DNA of 64,000 bases from Mycolicibacterium mengxianglii. GTDB lineage: Bacteria; Actinomycetota; Actinomycetes; Mycobacteriales; Mycobacteriaceae. The translations under genes were made by a program, and so were the position numbers. Each line of letters begins with the position of its first letter. Positions within the stretch are counted from its first letter, which is position 1. The stretch lies in NCBI RefSeq assembly GCF_015710575.1, contig NZ_CP065373.1, positions 1,054,001-1,118,000 on the forward strand, read 5' to 3'. Positions 37,293-46,099 of this stretch are shown one piece after another. The notes under the pieces are model-generated. The model ran no database searches and was not told the DNA's origin. It saw nothing but the letters and a program-made list of their open reading frames with translations.

Positions 37293-38611
37293 AACAGCCG
37301 CCTTCCGCTGAGCACTTCGGCCATGAATTCGTCTGTCTTGGCTGGGGTTTCGGCGGTGACCGAGGCGGGCGGGTGCCAGGTCTGGAAGATCGATCCGGCC
37401 ACGTCGACGTAGAACGGGGTCAGCGGCCGGGGGCCGCCTTCGGCGATGGACTCGCGGATCAGGTCGGCGTTGGGGTAGTTCTCCCGGACCTCGGGATCGT
37501 CGTAGGACGCGGCATACGGTGACGGCTCACCTTCGTCGAGCATGTACTGCGTAGCCTTCTCCAGCGCGTTCACGCATTCCACGAGCGCGACCGCCTCCTC
37601 GGGATGTTGGGAGTACGCCCCGATTCCGAGGTTCGCTCCGCCCAGTGGCGGCGCACTGGGGAGCTCCGGGAACACCCGTGGGTACCGCGCCCAGCCGATG
37701 TCGTCGACCACTTCCTGGGACAGGCTGCCGTCTTCGGCGGCCCCTCGCGCGGCGGCCAGCACGTACGGCCAGTTCAGCATGAACATCCCCCGTGCGCCTT
37801 GGAACGTGGCCCGGGCCTGCTCCTCCTGCGCGGTCGACAGGTCGGCGGGAGCCGCGGCCGAGCGACCGATGTTGCCGACGATCTCGGCCGCCTTCTCGCC
37901 GGCGGGGCTGGCCAGCGACGGTTTGGCATTACGGCCGGCTTCGGGATCTTCGAGGATCTGCCCGCCCGCTGACAGTACGAGTGCGTTCACCCACACCATG
38001 TAACCCTCGTACCGGGCGCCCTGGTTGGCAATCGTCTTGTCCTGTCCCACAGCCGCTTTCATCATCTCGTCCCAGGTGAACCCCGGACTGGTCGGGTCCA
38101 CACCAGCCGCTTCGGCCAGGGATTTGCGGTACCACAACAGCTGGGCGTTGGTCTTGAACGGTGCGGCGTAGAGCTTGTCCTTCCACATACCGGTCTCCAC
38201 CGGTGCCGGCAGCATGCCGTTGGTCAGTCGCCCGGCTTCTTCGTCGGTATAGGGACGCATGAACCCGGCGTTGGCAAACTCGGCGGTGTAGACGACGTCG
38301 ACGCTGATGACGTCGATGGACGCGTCACCTGCGGCGAGTCGACGAACCAGTTGTTCGCGCTGGCCCGTCGCGTTGTTGGGCAGGGTCTCGATGCTGACCC
38401 GGTAGGTTCCGCCGGATTCCTCGGCACACTGCTTGGCTCTGGTGGCCGCGCCACCGTTGTCGGGCATGGCGTACCACGTCAGAACCGGCGGGCCGGAGGC
38501 TGCGCCGCAGCCGGCCAGCAGGCCGGCGGCAAGAATGGATGCGCCGGCGATGGCCCCCACCCGCCTGGGCCCCCGCCACCGCTGATGGCGCCGTCGATGC
38601 TCTCGTTTCAT
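37289..38611 (-). CDS. Sugar ABC transporter substrate-binding lipoprotein
   Basis: The 440-residue product has a basic N terminus, then GASILAAGLLAGCG, with LLAGC as the lipobox. A family 1 solute-binding domain follows (LTWYAMPDNGGAATRAKQCAEE, IDVISVDVVYTAEFANAGFM). I chose the ATG at 38611, which follows GGAGGG at good spacing; an ATG at 38638 is less likely. The ligand is probably an oligosaccharide such as a maltose- or trehalose-type glucoside, judged from the divergent GH13 alpha-glucosidase. First gene of the importer operon. Confidence 0.9.
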   Translation of the reverse strand: MKREHRRRHQRWRGPRRVGAIAGASILAAGLLAGCGAASGPPVLTWYAMPDNGGAATRAKQCAEESGGTYRVSIETLPNNATGQREQLVRRLAAGDASIDVISVDVVYTAEFANAGFMRPYTDEEAGRLTNGMLPAPVETGMWKDKLYAAPFKTNAQLLWYRKSLAEAAGVDPTSPGFTWDEMMKAAVGQDKTIANQGARYEGYMVWVNALVLSAGGQILEDPEAGRNAKPSLASPAGEKAAEIVGNIGRSAAAPADLSTAQEEQARATFQGARGMFMLNWPYVLAAARGAAEDGSLSQEVVDDIGWARYPRVFPELPSAPPLGGANLGIGAYSQHPEEAVALVECVNALEKATQYMLDEGEPSPYAASYDDPEVRENYPNADLIRESIAEGGPRPLTPFYVDVAGSIFQTWHPPASVTAETPAKTDEFMAEVLSGRRLL

Positions 38612-38852
38612 CAGCCCTCCACCGCACGATGCGGACACAGGTCGGTGTGATCTGCGTCAAAAACTGTCGGCCAGTGTGGCATAGATCATACCGCCGTGGG
38701 AGTGGTTTCCGGCGGCTGGAGGGGGTGCGAAGACGGCCGGCTCCGGCCCGGTGCAGGCGAAAGTGACCGTGTCGCTTCCGGTTTCGATTGCCCGTGCACG
38801 GGGCACAGCAACGCTGGTACATGTAATCGTTATGACACCGACAGGGGAAACG

Positions 38853-40514
38853 ATGCCAACCGAGCAGGCCGGGCCGCAGTCATCGCCCCTAGAGGGCGAG
38901 GCCCCGTGGTGGAAGACCGCGGTGGTCTACCAGGTTTACATCCGAAGCTTCGCTGACGGCAACGGCGACGGCATCGGCGATATAGCCGGACTGATCTCGC
39001 GTTTGCCGTACTTGTCCCGGCTGGGCATCGACGCTGTTTGGATCAATCCGTGGTATCCGTCGCCGATGGCTGACGCCGGCTACGACGTCGCCGATTTCCG
39101 TGCGATCGAGCCGACCTACGGCACCTTGGAGCAGGCCGAGGCGTTCATCGACGCCGCCCACGACGCGGGTATCCGCGTCATTCTCGACATCGTCCCGAAT
39201 CACACCTCTGATCACCACGCCTGGTTCGCTGCGGCGCTTCGCGACGAGCCGGGCGCGCGGGACCGCTACCTGTTCCGGCCGGGCCGGGGCCGCAACGGGG
39301 AGCTCCCACCCAACGACTGGCAGTCGGTGTTCGGCGGCCCGGCGTGGAGTCGGGTGGACGACGGCAGCTGGTACCTACACCTGTTCGCCCCGGGGCAGCC
39401 GGATCTCAACTGGGAACGTCCCGAGGTGCGTGCGGAATTCGAAAGCGTGCTCGGGTTCTGGTTCGACAAAGGCGTCGACGGCTTCCGGATCGATGTGGCC
39501 CACGGTTTGGTCAAGGAGGCGGGTCTGCCTGACGGTGGCGGCCCGACCAGCGGCGCCCAGCACAACGGATCGCACCCGGCGTGGGACCAGGACGGTGTGC
39601 ACGAGGTGTACCGCGGCTGGCGGGAAGTGGCTAATCGCTATGTCCCGGAAAGGATTTTCATCGCGGAGGCGTGGGTTCCCAGCAATGAGCGGCTGGCCCG
39701 GTACCTACGCCCGGATGAACTGCACACCGCGTTTCAATTCGACTTCCTGCGTGCACCATGGCGTGCGACGAGTCTGCGCGAGGTCATCGACGACGCGATC
39801 GTCGGTGCGGCGTCGGTGGGTGCGCCGCCGACCTGGGTGCTGTCCAATCATGACGTTCCCCGGACGGTGACGCGATACTCGCGTTCGCAGCCGGACTCCC
39901 TGGTCGAAAGTGAATGGGAACGTTCGCGGTGGGGGGAGGAGGCCGCCGACCACGTTCAGGGGCGGCGCCGCGCCCGGGCATGCGCACTGCTGCAGTTGGC
40001 GTTACCAGGGACGGCATATGTGTATCAGGGCGAAGAGCTGGGACTCGAGGAGGTCGAGGATCTGCCCGACGAGGTTCGCCAAGACCCCACCTGGCTGCAG
40101 TCCGGCTTCACCGACGTCGGCAGGGACGGTTGCCGTGTTCCGCTACCTTGGACCAAAGGCCCTGCGCCCTACGGCTTTTCCCCTAAAGGTGCAACCTCGA
40201 CGACCTGGTTGCCGCAGCCGTCCCACTGGGGCGCGTTCTCCGTCGAGGCCCAGGACGGCGATCCTGAGTCGTTCCTGAATCTGTACCGGGCGGCGTTGGC
40301 GGCCCGCGGGCAGGTGTGGGACCGAACTGCCCAGGTGCAGTGGCTGGATACGTCGACCGATGTCCTGGCGTTCTCCCGTAACGGCACGCAGTGCTGGGTC
40401 AACACCGGATCTACTGAGGTGGAACTGCCCCCCGATCTCACCGTGGTGGTGGCCTCGGTGCCGGGGGTCTCCCAGCACCTACCTCCCGATGCCGCGGTCT
40501 GGCTGCAGGGCTGA
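38853..40514 (+). CDS. aglA: GH13 alpha-glucosidase
   Basis: The 553-residue product has the four GH13 regions: DIVPNHTS (I), GFRIDVAHG with the nucleophile Asp (II), FIAEAWV with the acid Glu (III) and LSNHDVPRTV (IV). The opening VVYQVYIRSFADGNGDGIGD is typical of alpha-glucosidase/trehalose synthase-like enzymes. I chose the ATG at 38853 because AGGGGAA lies five bases upstream; ATGs at 38832 and 38751 are also in frame. It has no signal peptide, so it acts on sugars after import. It is divergent from the sugar ABC operon with 241 bases between, which must hold both promoters. Confidence 0.88.
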   Translation: MPTEQAGPQSSPLEGEAPWWKTAVVYQVYIRSFADGNGDGIGDIAGLISRLPYLSRLGIDAVWINPWYPSPMADAGYDVADFRAIEPTYGTLEQAEAFIDAAHDAGIRVILDIVPNHTSDHHAWFAAALRDEPGARDRYLFRPGRGRNGELPPNDWQSVFGGPAWSRVDDGSWYLHLFAPGQPDLNWERPEVRAEFESVLGFWFDKGVDGFRIDVAHGLVKEAGLPDGGGPTSGAQHNGSHPAWDQDGVHEVYRGWREVANRYVPERIFIAEAWVPSNERLARYLRPDELHTAFQFDFLRAPWRATSLREVIDDAIVGAASVGAPPTWVLSNHDVPRTVTRYSRSQPDSLVESEWERSRWGEEAADHVQGRRRARACALLQLALPGTAYVYQGEELGLEEVEDLPDEVRQDPTWLQSGFTDVGRDGCRVPLPWTKGPAPYGFSPKGATSTTWLPQPSHWGAFSVEAQDGDPESFLNLYRAALAARGQVWDRTAQVQWLDTSTDVLAFSRNGTQCWVNTGSTEVELPPDLTVVVASVPGVSQHLPPDAAVWLQG

Positions 40515-40565
40515 GCAGCGGTATTCCCCGCGCGCATCCCTGCCGGTAGTGAGACGCTTGCAGGC

Positions 40566-41240
40566 GTGCCACAGCCCTCGACCAGGATCTCCCGTCTCAG
40601 CGAGAAGCAAAGCGCCTCCCGCGCGGAGCTCAACGCCTTACTCGACGCCACCCCGTTGGCCACCATCGCGCTGATTCGTGATGGCCATCCCGTGGTCTTC
40701 CCGACCGGGTTCGCCCGGCTCGACGACGAATTCGTCATTCACGGCTCCACCGGGTCGCCTTGGATGCGCGCGGCGGCCGATGGTGCCGCGGTAGCGGTGT
40801 CGGTGACAACGCTGGACGGAGTTGTGGTGGCACGCAGTGGATTCGAGTCATCGTTTCACTACCGCAGTGCCGTGCTGTACGGAACGTTCGAACTCATCGA
40901 GGCCGCCCACCACGAGGCCTACCTGGAGGCACTCACCGACACGTTCATACCGGGTCGGGTTGCGGAGCTACGGGCAAGCAACCGTCGGGAACTCGCGGCG
41001 ACCATGGCCCTGCGGCTGCCGATCGGCGAGGACAACTGGTCGTTGAAGGTCAGTGCCGGCTGGCCCGAGGACCCCGATGAGGACGTCGCCGCCGGCGCGT
41101 GGGCCGGGGTGGTGCCGCTGACTACCGTCTACGGAGAACCGCGGCGGGCCCCGGACTGTCCGTCGGAGATCCCTGTGCCGGGCTCGGTACAGGGGATGAC
41201 GGGGGAGTTGGCCAACCGGCGTCCCGGCGCGCGGGGCTGA
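40566..41240 (+). CDS. Pyridoxamine 5'-phosphate oxidase-like flavin/F420-binding protein
   Basis: The 224-residue split-barrel protein starts at a GTG. PLATIALIRDGHPVVFPTGFARLDDEFVIHG gives the first strands, and GSPWMRAAADGAAVAVSVTTLDGVVVAR the cofactor region. SSFHYRSAVLYGTFELI follows. This is the PPOX-like family that binds FMN, F420 or heme; the actinobacterial branch is often F420-linked. The substrate is unknown. It lies 50 bases after the alpha-glucosidase on the same strand, but the function need not be related. It is the last intact gene before the accessory region. Confidence 0.75.
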   Translation: MPQPSTRISRLSEKQSASRAELNALLDATPLATIALIRDGHPVVFPTGFARLDDEFVIHGSTGSPWMRAAADGAAVAVSVTTLDGVVVARSGFESSFHYRSAVLYGTFELIEAAHHEAYLEALTDTFIPGRVAELRASNRRELAATMALRLPIGEDNWSLKVSAGWPEDPDEDVAAGAWAGVVPLTTVYGEPRRAPDCPSEIPVPGSVQGMTGELANRRPGARG

Positions 41241-41242
41241 AT

Positions 41243-41365
41243 TATCGGCTGTCGAGCAGCCCGCCCGGCATATCGGGGTCCACCGTGCTGACCGCGGTAC
41301 CGGCGAAGTCGTCGAGGTTCTTCGCGGTGCCGAATTCGGCTTCGCCGAGTGGACGATTCCACAGT
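41243..41365 (-). pseudogene. C-terminal remnant of an unidentified gene
   Basis: Read leftward, this stretch ends in a TAA at 41243-41245 and encodes about 40 residues ending DFAGTAVSTVDPDMPGGLLD and SR. Its third codon positions are almost all G or C, as in real genes here. Upstream of about 41365 the same frame stays open for some 20 codons, but with AT-rich third positions and no family look, so the coding signal stops abruptly. I take it as the stump of a gene cut off by an insertion or deletion. The family is not recognised. Confidence 0.5.
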
Positions 41366-41968
41366 GGTGGCTTTCTGCACCAATTGTGAAGCGATGCTGC
41401 GTAATTAGCTAGGATGGGCACCTACCACCGCCACGAGTCCTCCCGTTCTGCAGCCGAGCGCGCGACTGTCATCGGCGATCCTAGGACGAATTCTCCTAGT
41501 AAGAGCTCAGCCTCGCTGCACCCTGTCCAGCACGTAATCATGGTTCCGGTGACCCCGAATGTAGCGGCAAGCCAAACCATCCTGGACACAACGGTGCGCG
41601 AGCTTCTCATGAGGTTCGCCTGCCTGCTGCGGTGGCCGGCGCGCACTCGCAGCGATCAAGCGGGGGCCGCAAGACGGCGGCATCCTGAGCGTCGCAGTTG
41701 CTTTCTGGCAGAGGCCGCAATGCGGCGCGAAATGTACCGGCTCTGAACAAGAGCAGTTGAACAGCCGCGGACGAGTTGTCCGCCCGGTGAGTCCTCGATC
41801 GACAGACCAGGGGTAGACAGACATGAACGTGTCCAGGCGTGCCGCATCCTTGCGGTCCGCAAGACCTCACGGCGGTTACGCGGGCAAAAGCGCCGGCCAC
41901 GCCCATGATCCCGGCGGCGCCAATGCCATCGCGAGACCTTCACTACCGATTATCGACAACGGATTCCG
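41366..41968. other. Gene-free stretch at the edge of the accessory region
   Basis: About 600 bases with no frame I can support on either strand. Open frames here have mixed third positions and no recognisable motif. It contains CTAGGA repeats (see the entry at 41481) and lies between two gene remnants. Confidence 0.55.
41481..41499. repeat. Operator-like inverted repeat CTAGGA-N7-TCCTAG
   Basis: CTAGGA (41481-41486) and TCCTAG (41494-41499) are perfect arms around CGAATTC. Another CTAGGA stands at 41409-41414. No intact gene lies close enough to show what it would control. Confidence 0.35.
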
Positions 41969-42148
41969 TTGAGGGAATTGAGATCCCGCCTCTTGTCCGC
42001 GGGAATCGGACTGGATGACCCACGGGTGCGCGACATCTACGCCCTGGTGCGGGCGGCCACCAGGGGAGCGCCGGCCGACTACATCCCGCAGCTCAAGCGT
42101 GCCGATCCGGAGAAGTTCGCAATCGCGATGTGCACCGTCGACGGACAG
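41969..42148 (+). pseudogene. N-terminal fragment resembling a glutaminase
   Basis: About 60 residues, beginning at a TTG, read GIGLDDPRVRDIYALV, then PADYIPQLKRADPEKFAIAM and CTVDG. This matches the opening of GlsA-type glutaminases (the xADYIPxLxxxDPxxFxIAxxTVDG pattern). The catalytic Ser-Lys part is absent, because the similarity ends at about 42148. The frame continues without a stop into the nitroreductase gene, so a naive call would give one 220-residue hybrid. I judge it a decayed fragment. Confidence 0.55.
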
Positions 42149-42208
42149 CGCCGCCGGCTCGCTCGGGGGAGCGGGAATAAACCGGTCCCTGTTGTTGTTC
42201 GTTTGTGG

Positions 42209-42631
42209 GTGACTGATAAGGCGGAACTGAGCCCCACTGACTGGGTTCGCGAACAGACTGAACGCATTCTGGAGCAGGGCACGACGGACGGGATCGAGGT
42301 CCTCGACCGCCCCATCGTGCTCTTCACGACGACGGGCGCACAGTCCGGCAAGAAGCGTTATGTGCCACTGATGCGCGTCGAGGAGAACGGCCGCTACGCC
42401 ATGGTGGCGTCCAAGGGCGGCGACCCCAAGCACCCCAGCTGGTACTTCAACGTCAAAGCCAACCCGGCCGTCACCGTCCAAGACGGCGACAAGGTCTTCG
42501 AGGGCACTGCCCGCGAGATCGAGGGCGAAGAACGTGAGCACTGGTGGAAGCTGGCTGTGGATGCCTATCCGCCCTACGCCGAGTACCAGACCAAGACCGA
42601 CCGCCAGATCCCGGTCTTCATCATCGAATGA
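42209..42631 (+). CDS. Deazaflavin (F420)-dependent nitroreductase family protein (Ddn-like)
   Basis: The 140-residue product starts VTDKAELSPTDWVREQTERI. It has the split-barrel nitroreductase blocks PIVLFTTTGAQSGKKRYVPLMRVEENGRY, HPSWYFNVKANPAVTVQDG and the late YPPYAEYQTKTDRQIPVF. The family uses reduced F420 to reduce quinones or nitro compounds at the membrane. I chose the GTG at 42209 because the family starts M/V-TD here. The open frame reaches back to 41969 only through an unrelated gene fragment. It looks intact, unlike its neighbours. Confidence 0.85.
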   Translation: MTDKAELSPTDWVREQTERILEQGTTDGIEVLDRPIVLFTTTGAQSGKKRYVPLMRVEENGRYAMVASKGGDPKHPSWYFNVKANPAVTVQDGDKVFEGTAREIEGEEREHWWKLAVDAYPPYAEYQTKTDRQIPVFIIE

Positions 42632-42737
42632 TCGCTACGACTCGGCCCCCGAGCTAGGGGGCCGAGTTGGTTCGTCGTCAACGCACGCTGCCGCGTCCGG
42701 TCGGCCCCTGCCGGTCAGGCGCGACACGATCGCAGGC

Positions 42738-43632
42738 TCAGCCGCGGACCCGCTGGCGCAGAAACAGCGCGGCCCGGTCCAGGGCTTCGCCGGCCTCGTC
42801 GAGGATGCCGGCGAAAGACTGGAACACGTGCGGCACCTTCGCGGTGATGTCGAGGACGACGTCGACCTTTGCGTCGGAGGCGCGCACAGCGAGCCGACGG
42901 GCGTCGTCGAGCAGCATCTCGTTGGTGCCGACCTGGACGAGTAGGGGTGGCAGGCCGGTTAGATCGGCAGTTACAGCCGGGCTGAGCAGCGGGTTGCGCC
43001 TGTCGTGAGCGGCGACGTAGAAGCTGCTCATGCGGTCGATGTTCGCGCGATCGAGCAGGGGATCCGCATCCGCCTTGGTCACGATGCTCTCGCCTGATCG
43101 CGTCGCGTCCAGGCCCGGGGAGAACGCTACGATCGCCGCCGGCATGGGCAGTCCGGCGTCGCGCACCGCAAGCGCGCCGGTGATCGCCAGCCCTCCGCCG
43201 ACCGAGTCGCCGGCGAAAGCGATCGACTCGGGGGCGCGACCCAGCTCGAGAAGTTCCTGGTAGGCCGCGACCACGTCTTCCACATCGGCGGGGAACGGGT
43301 GCTCCGGCGCCAGCCGATAATCCAGCGAGATACTGAAATGCCGGTCCTGACCACCAAGCCGGCGGTCAGCCCGAGTGCCGTCCGGGGAGAACCGACCACA
43401 TGTGACCCGCCGTGAAAATAAAGCAGGGTTCCGGAGCGGGTTCCGGTGTCTGAGCTGACGCGCAGCGCGGGGCGCCCGGCAATTGATGTCTCGTCTACGC
43501 GGATACCGTCAGGCACCGGTAGCGCGCTCATCATCTTTTCGAAGTTGTCGCGCATCTCGCGTACGGACCGTCTGATTCGACACCGGCGCCGCGCAGCAGC
43601 GCGTCCAGCCGTTCGCGCTGGGCTCTCGACAT
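42738..43632 (-). pseudogene. HSL-type alpha/beta hydrolase, two frameshifts
   Basis: Three frames in order give one esterase. From the ATG at 43632 (after AAAGGAACC) the product reads MSRAQRERLDALLRGAGVES. It then switches to REMRDNFEKMMSALPVPDG...LLYFHGGSHVVGS (oxyanion HGG) near 43563. Near 43326 it switches again to LDYRLAPEHPFPADVEDVVA...FAGDSVGGGLA (nucleophile Ser) and KVPHVFQSF (His). Adding one base at each point restores 298 residues, the normal size of the family. Motifs are otherwise intact, so the damage is recent, or the two bases are sequencing errors. Confidence 0.75.
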
Positions 43633-43649
43633 CGCGGTTCCTTTCGTCC

Positions 43650-43960
43650 CAGGCGAAGGTGAAAGCAGAGGCCCGATGTGGGAGCCGGACACTTCGAGTT
43701 GCTGCGCTATGTCCGCGACCACCCGGGCTCGCGGGTCGCTGATCTGTGCTTTCGCGATCATAATCGGAACAACCTGCGAAACCGCTGAGCGGCTGAAGAA
43801 GGACGGGTGGTTGGAGCGCCGCCCGAATCCGGCGCTCGTCACTGCTCGGGCTGACCAAGGCGGGCGAATCGATCGTGTCGCGGGCCGAGCCCGCGTGGCA
43901 CGCAACACTCCAGCAGATCCTCGGCGGGGAGCTCTCGGCCCGGGAGGGACTTCCGACCGG
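43650..43960 (+). pseudogene. MarR-family regulator, multiply frameshifted
   Basis: Pieces in three frames line up as one MarR protein: GHFELLRYVRDHPGSRVADL, then FAIIIGTTCETAERLKKDGW with LERRPNP (breaks near 43745), then RRSSLLGLTKAGESIVSRAE with PAWHATLQQILGGEL (break near 43835). Order and spacing match the winged helix and C-terminal dimer helices. The limits are approximate, and the start is not clear. It is divergent from the broken esterase, so the two were probably a regulator and its target. Confidence 0.6.
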
Positions 43961-44094
43961 ATGTGGCAACCAACCGAGATCTGTCGCACGCATTGTGTCT
44001 GGCCCCGATGGGATCGATCGACGGGCTCGTGCTTGAGGGCGTTCCCGATAATCGACATTGCAACCGTTGGTCCCGCCGCAGCCAAGACAGTCGT

Positions 44095-44545
44095 TCATTT
44101 CCGGACGGTGTCGTCGGGCCAGTCGAACATCCGCTGATAGAACAGCGGAGCGCGCCTTCGTGGCAGTGTTCGCCGGCGCCTTGGGCTCCGGTGAACGTCA
44201 AATATGTGTTCGGGCAGCGCAGCGCCTCGTAGAGTTTGGCAGGCCCGTCCGATGAGAACTGGTCGTTCTCGGTCTCGCAGACCAGGGTTGGGCAGGTGAT
44301 CTGCGCCGCGACGTCTGCGAGGTCGTACTTGGCTACCTCGGCCAGCAGCTCCTGGACGGTGGCTACGTCGAACGCCCACCGGGCGTTCAACAGAAGCCAC
44401 CGTAGCTGGCTTGGCGCTCCTGCGACGTCGTCCACCAAACCGTTCGTCGCTGCGCTTCGTTGCGTCGAATCATGGTCACACCCTGCTGCCGTTCCATGTA
44501 CGACCCGAGGTTGAAGGTGAAGGGTTCGAGTTCCCCCCACGTTGA
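44095..44545 (-). pseudogene. Alpha/beta hydrolase C-terminal part, frameshifted
   Basis: A long stretch reads WLLLNARWAFDVATVQELLA, then YDLADVAAQITCPTLVCETE with NDQFSSDGPAKLYEALRCP and GAQGAGEHCHEGALR. It then changes frame to LFYQRMFDWPDDTVRK and a TGA at 44095. This is the C-terminal half of the dipeptidyl-peptidase-like/pseudooxynicotine hydrolase group, with the Asp (ENDQF) and His (GEHCHEG) but no nucleophile region. The N-terminal side is scrambled up to about 44545. I judge it non-functional. Confidence 0.6.
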
Positions 44546-44583
44546 TAACGGCAAGCCGCGATGCACACCGAGGAGCTAGTTCG

Positions 44584-45780
44584 ATGACAGCTGTACGTCA
44601 CAACGTCCCGTCTGACCGCGCACGTGCCGCCGAAGCAGTGCTGGCACAGGTAAATACGCTTGTTCAACCATTACGTGCGCGAGCGCCCGAGACCGAGCGT
44701 CTTCGTCGCATGCATCCGGAGACCCTCCTCGACCTGACCGAAGCCGGGGTCTTCACGCTGACGATGCCCACCGAGGTAGGCGGCCACCAGGCGGACGAAG
44801 ACATCCTCGTCGAGGTTCTCGCCCAGATTGCACGGGGCTGCCCTTCGACGGCCTGGATCGCAACGAGCATACTGCTCGCCAACGTCATCCCGGCATTCAT
44901 GGCGGACAAGGCGTCTGAAGAGATCTACGCGACACCCAACTTGAGGATCACCACGAGCTTCGAGCCGACCGGCCAAGCGGTGCCCGTCGTGGGAGGCTAC
45001 CGCGTGACCGGACAGTGGAGGTGGAATACCGGTAGCGTCCACGGCAATTGGTTTGCGGCGGGGTGCATGGTGCCCGGCGAAGAGAACGCCGGACCGCGAA
45101 TGGTGCTGATACCCGCCGGCGACGTGAAGCATCAGAACAATTGGCGCGCTGCGGGGATGGCGGGGACAGCCACCAACACCACGGCGGCCGACGACGTGTT
45201 CGTCCCTGCGGTCCGCTCCATCGCCGTCAGCGACCTCACCGAGGGCCGCTACCCGGCACGACGCTACTCGGATGTGCCCTACTTCAACCGACCATTCGTG
45301 ATGCTTCTCAACACCCTGGACGCGCCTACGCCACTGGGAATGGCACGCGGAGCGATGGACTGCTTCATTGACACCATGGCAACCCGGGGTGGCATCACCT
45401 ACACGGCATGGCAGAAGGCCGCCGAGGCCCCGCTTCTGCATCATCAATTAGCCACGGCGCAGTACGATCTGGAGGCCGCCGAGATGTTCATGAGCCGGCT
45501 CACCACGTTGTATCGCGTGGCTCTCCAACGGCCCCCGACCATCATGGAGCGGACGCAAGCCCGTGCCTACGCCGGCCACATCGCGAGCCTGTCCCGATCC
45601 TGTGTCAATCGACTGTTCGAGGCCAGTGGTGCATCGCAGTCGGTACTGGCGGCAGACATCCAGCGCTACTTCCGCGACGTCAATGTCCTCCATCAGCATG
45701 CGGGAATCCAGCCCACCAGCGGCGACGAGGCGTACGGGCGTGTGCTCGTCGGGCTGGAACCCAACAACCAGATCGTCTGA
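44584..45780 (+). CDS. Acyl-CoA dehydrogenase-fold flavin-dependent monooxygenase (HsaA-like)
   Basis: The 398-residue product starts MTAVRHNVPSDRARAAEAVL after GAGGAG. It has LLDLTEAGVFTLTMPTEVGGH, CPSTAWIATSILLANV and GGYRVTGQWRWNTGSVHGNW. The C-terminal helical part ends DVNVLHQHAGIQPTSGDEAYGR, with a His in the position used by the class D flavin monooxygenases. This group hydroxylates phenols or steroid rings with FMNH2/FADH2 from a separate reductase. No reductase gene is next to it. It is intact and precedes the SDR genes on the same strand. Confidence 0.82.
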   Translation: MTAVRHNVPSDRARAAEAVLAQVNTLVQPLRARAPETERLRRMHPETLLDLTEAGVFTLTMPTEVGGHQADEDILVEVLAQIARGCPSTAWIATSILLANVIPAFMADKASEEIYATPNLRITTSFEPTGQAVPVVGGYRVTGQWRWNTGSVHGNWFAAGCMVPGEENAGPRMVLIPAGDVKHQNNWRAAGMAGTATNTTAADDVFVPAVRSIAVSDLTEGRYPARRYSDVPYFNRPFVMLLNTLDAPTPLGMARGAMDCFIDTMATRGGITYTAWQKAAEAPLLHHQLATAQYDLEAAEMFMSRLTTLYRVALQRPPTIMERTQARAYAGHIASLSRSCVNRLFEASGASQSVLAADIQRYFRDVNVLHQHAGIQPTSGDEAYGRVLVGLEPNNQIV

Positions 45781-46099
45781 GTTCCGCGAGGGACACACCC
45801 GACGCCCCCTACGCCTCCGTGTTATCGCCGATAACACTCCGAGGATAAGTCCGAGAGATTGCGATACGACTCAACGGGCGTCCATAGGAACATGGTTGCC
45901 TTTTGCGCCGCTTGGTCTTTCGCTCGCACAGCTCATTCCCAGCGGTTTCATTGGAACCGAATTGGGCGTGACACCGGATTAAGCGTTAACGTTGCTACGT
46001 TGGCGTGTTTCGGACGTCGACGGGTGAAGCTGGCAAAGGCAACGTGCGGCGGCGAACTCGAACTGGCGCGCCGTGGCAACTATCGAAGTCGAGGAATGC
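45781..46099. other. Intergenic region with a 19-bp palindrome
   Basis: 319 bases between the monooxygenase and the first SDR gene. Apart from the palindrome at 45819-45837 I see no gene. A GAGGAA ribosome site near the right end serves the SDR start at 46100. Confidence 0.5.
45819..45837. promoter_or_regulatory. Perfect 19-bp palindrome, probable repressor operator
   Basis: GTGTTATCG-C-CGATAACAC: nine-base arms, perfect, with a single central base. The size and symmetry fit a TetR- or MarR-type operator. It lies 38 bases after the monooxygenase stop and 263 bases before the first SDR start. No intact regulator gene lies nearby apart from CmtR at 49834. The MarR gene at 43650 is broken. Confidence 0.6.

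Noticed and set aside
41656..41943. 95-codon minus-strand open frame in the gene-free stretch
   Set aside because: Arg/Trp-rich composition and mixed third positions; no ribosome site and no motif.
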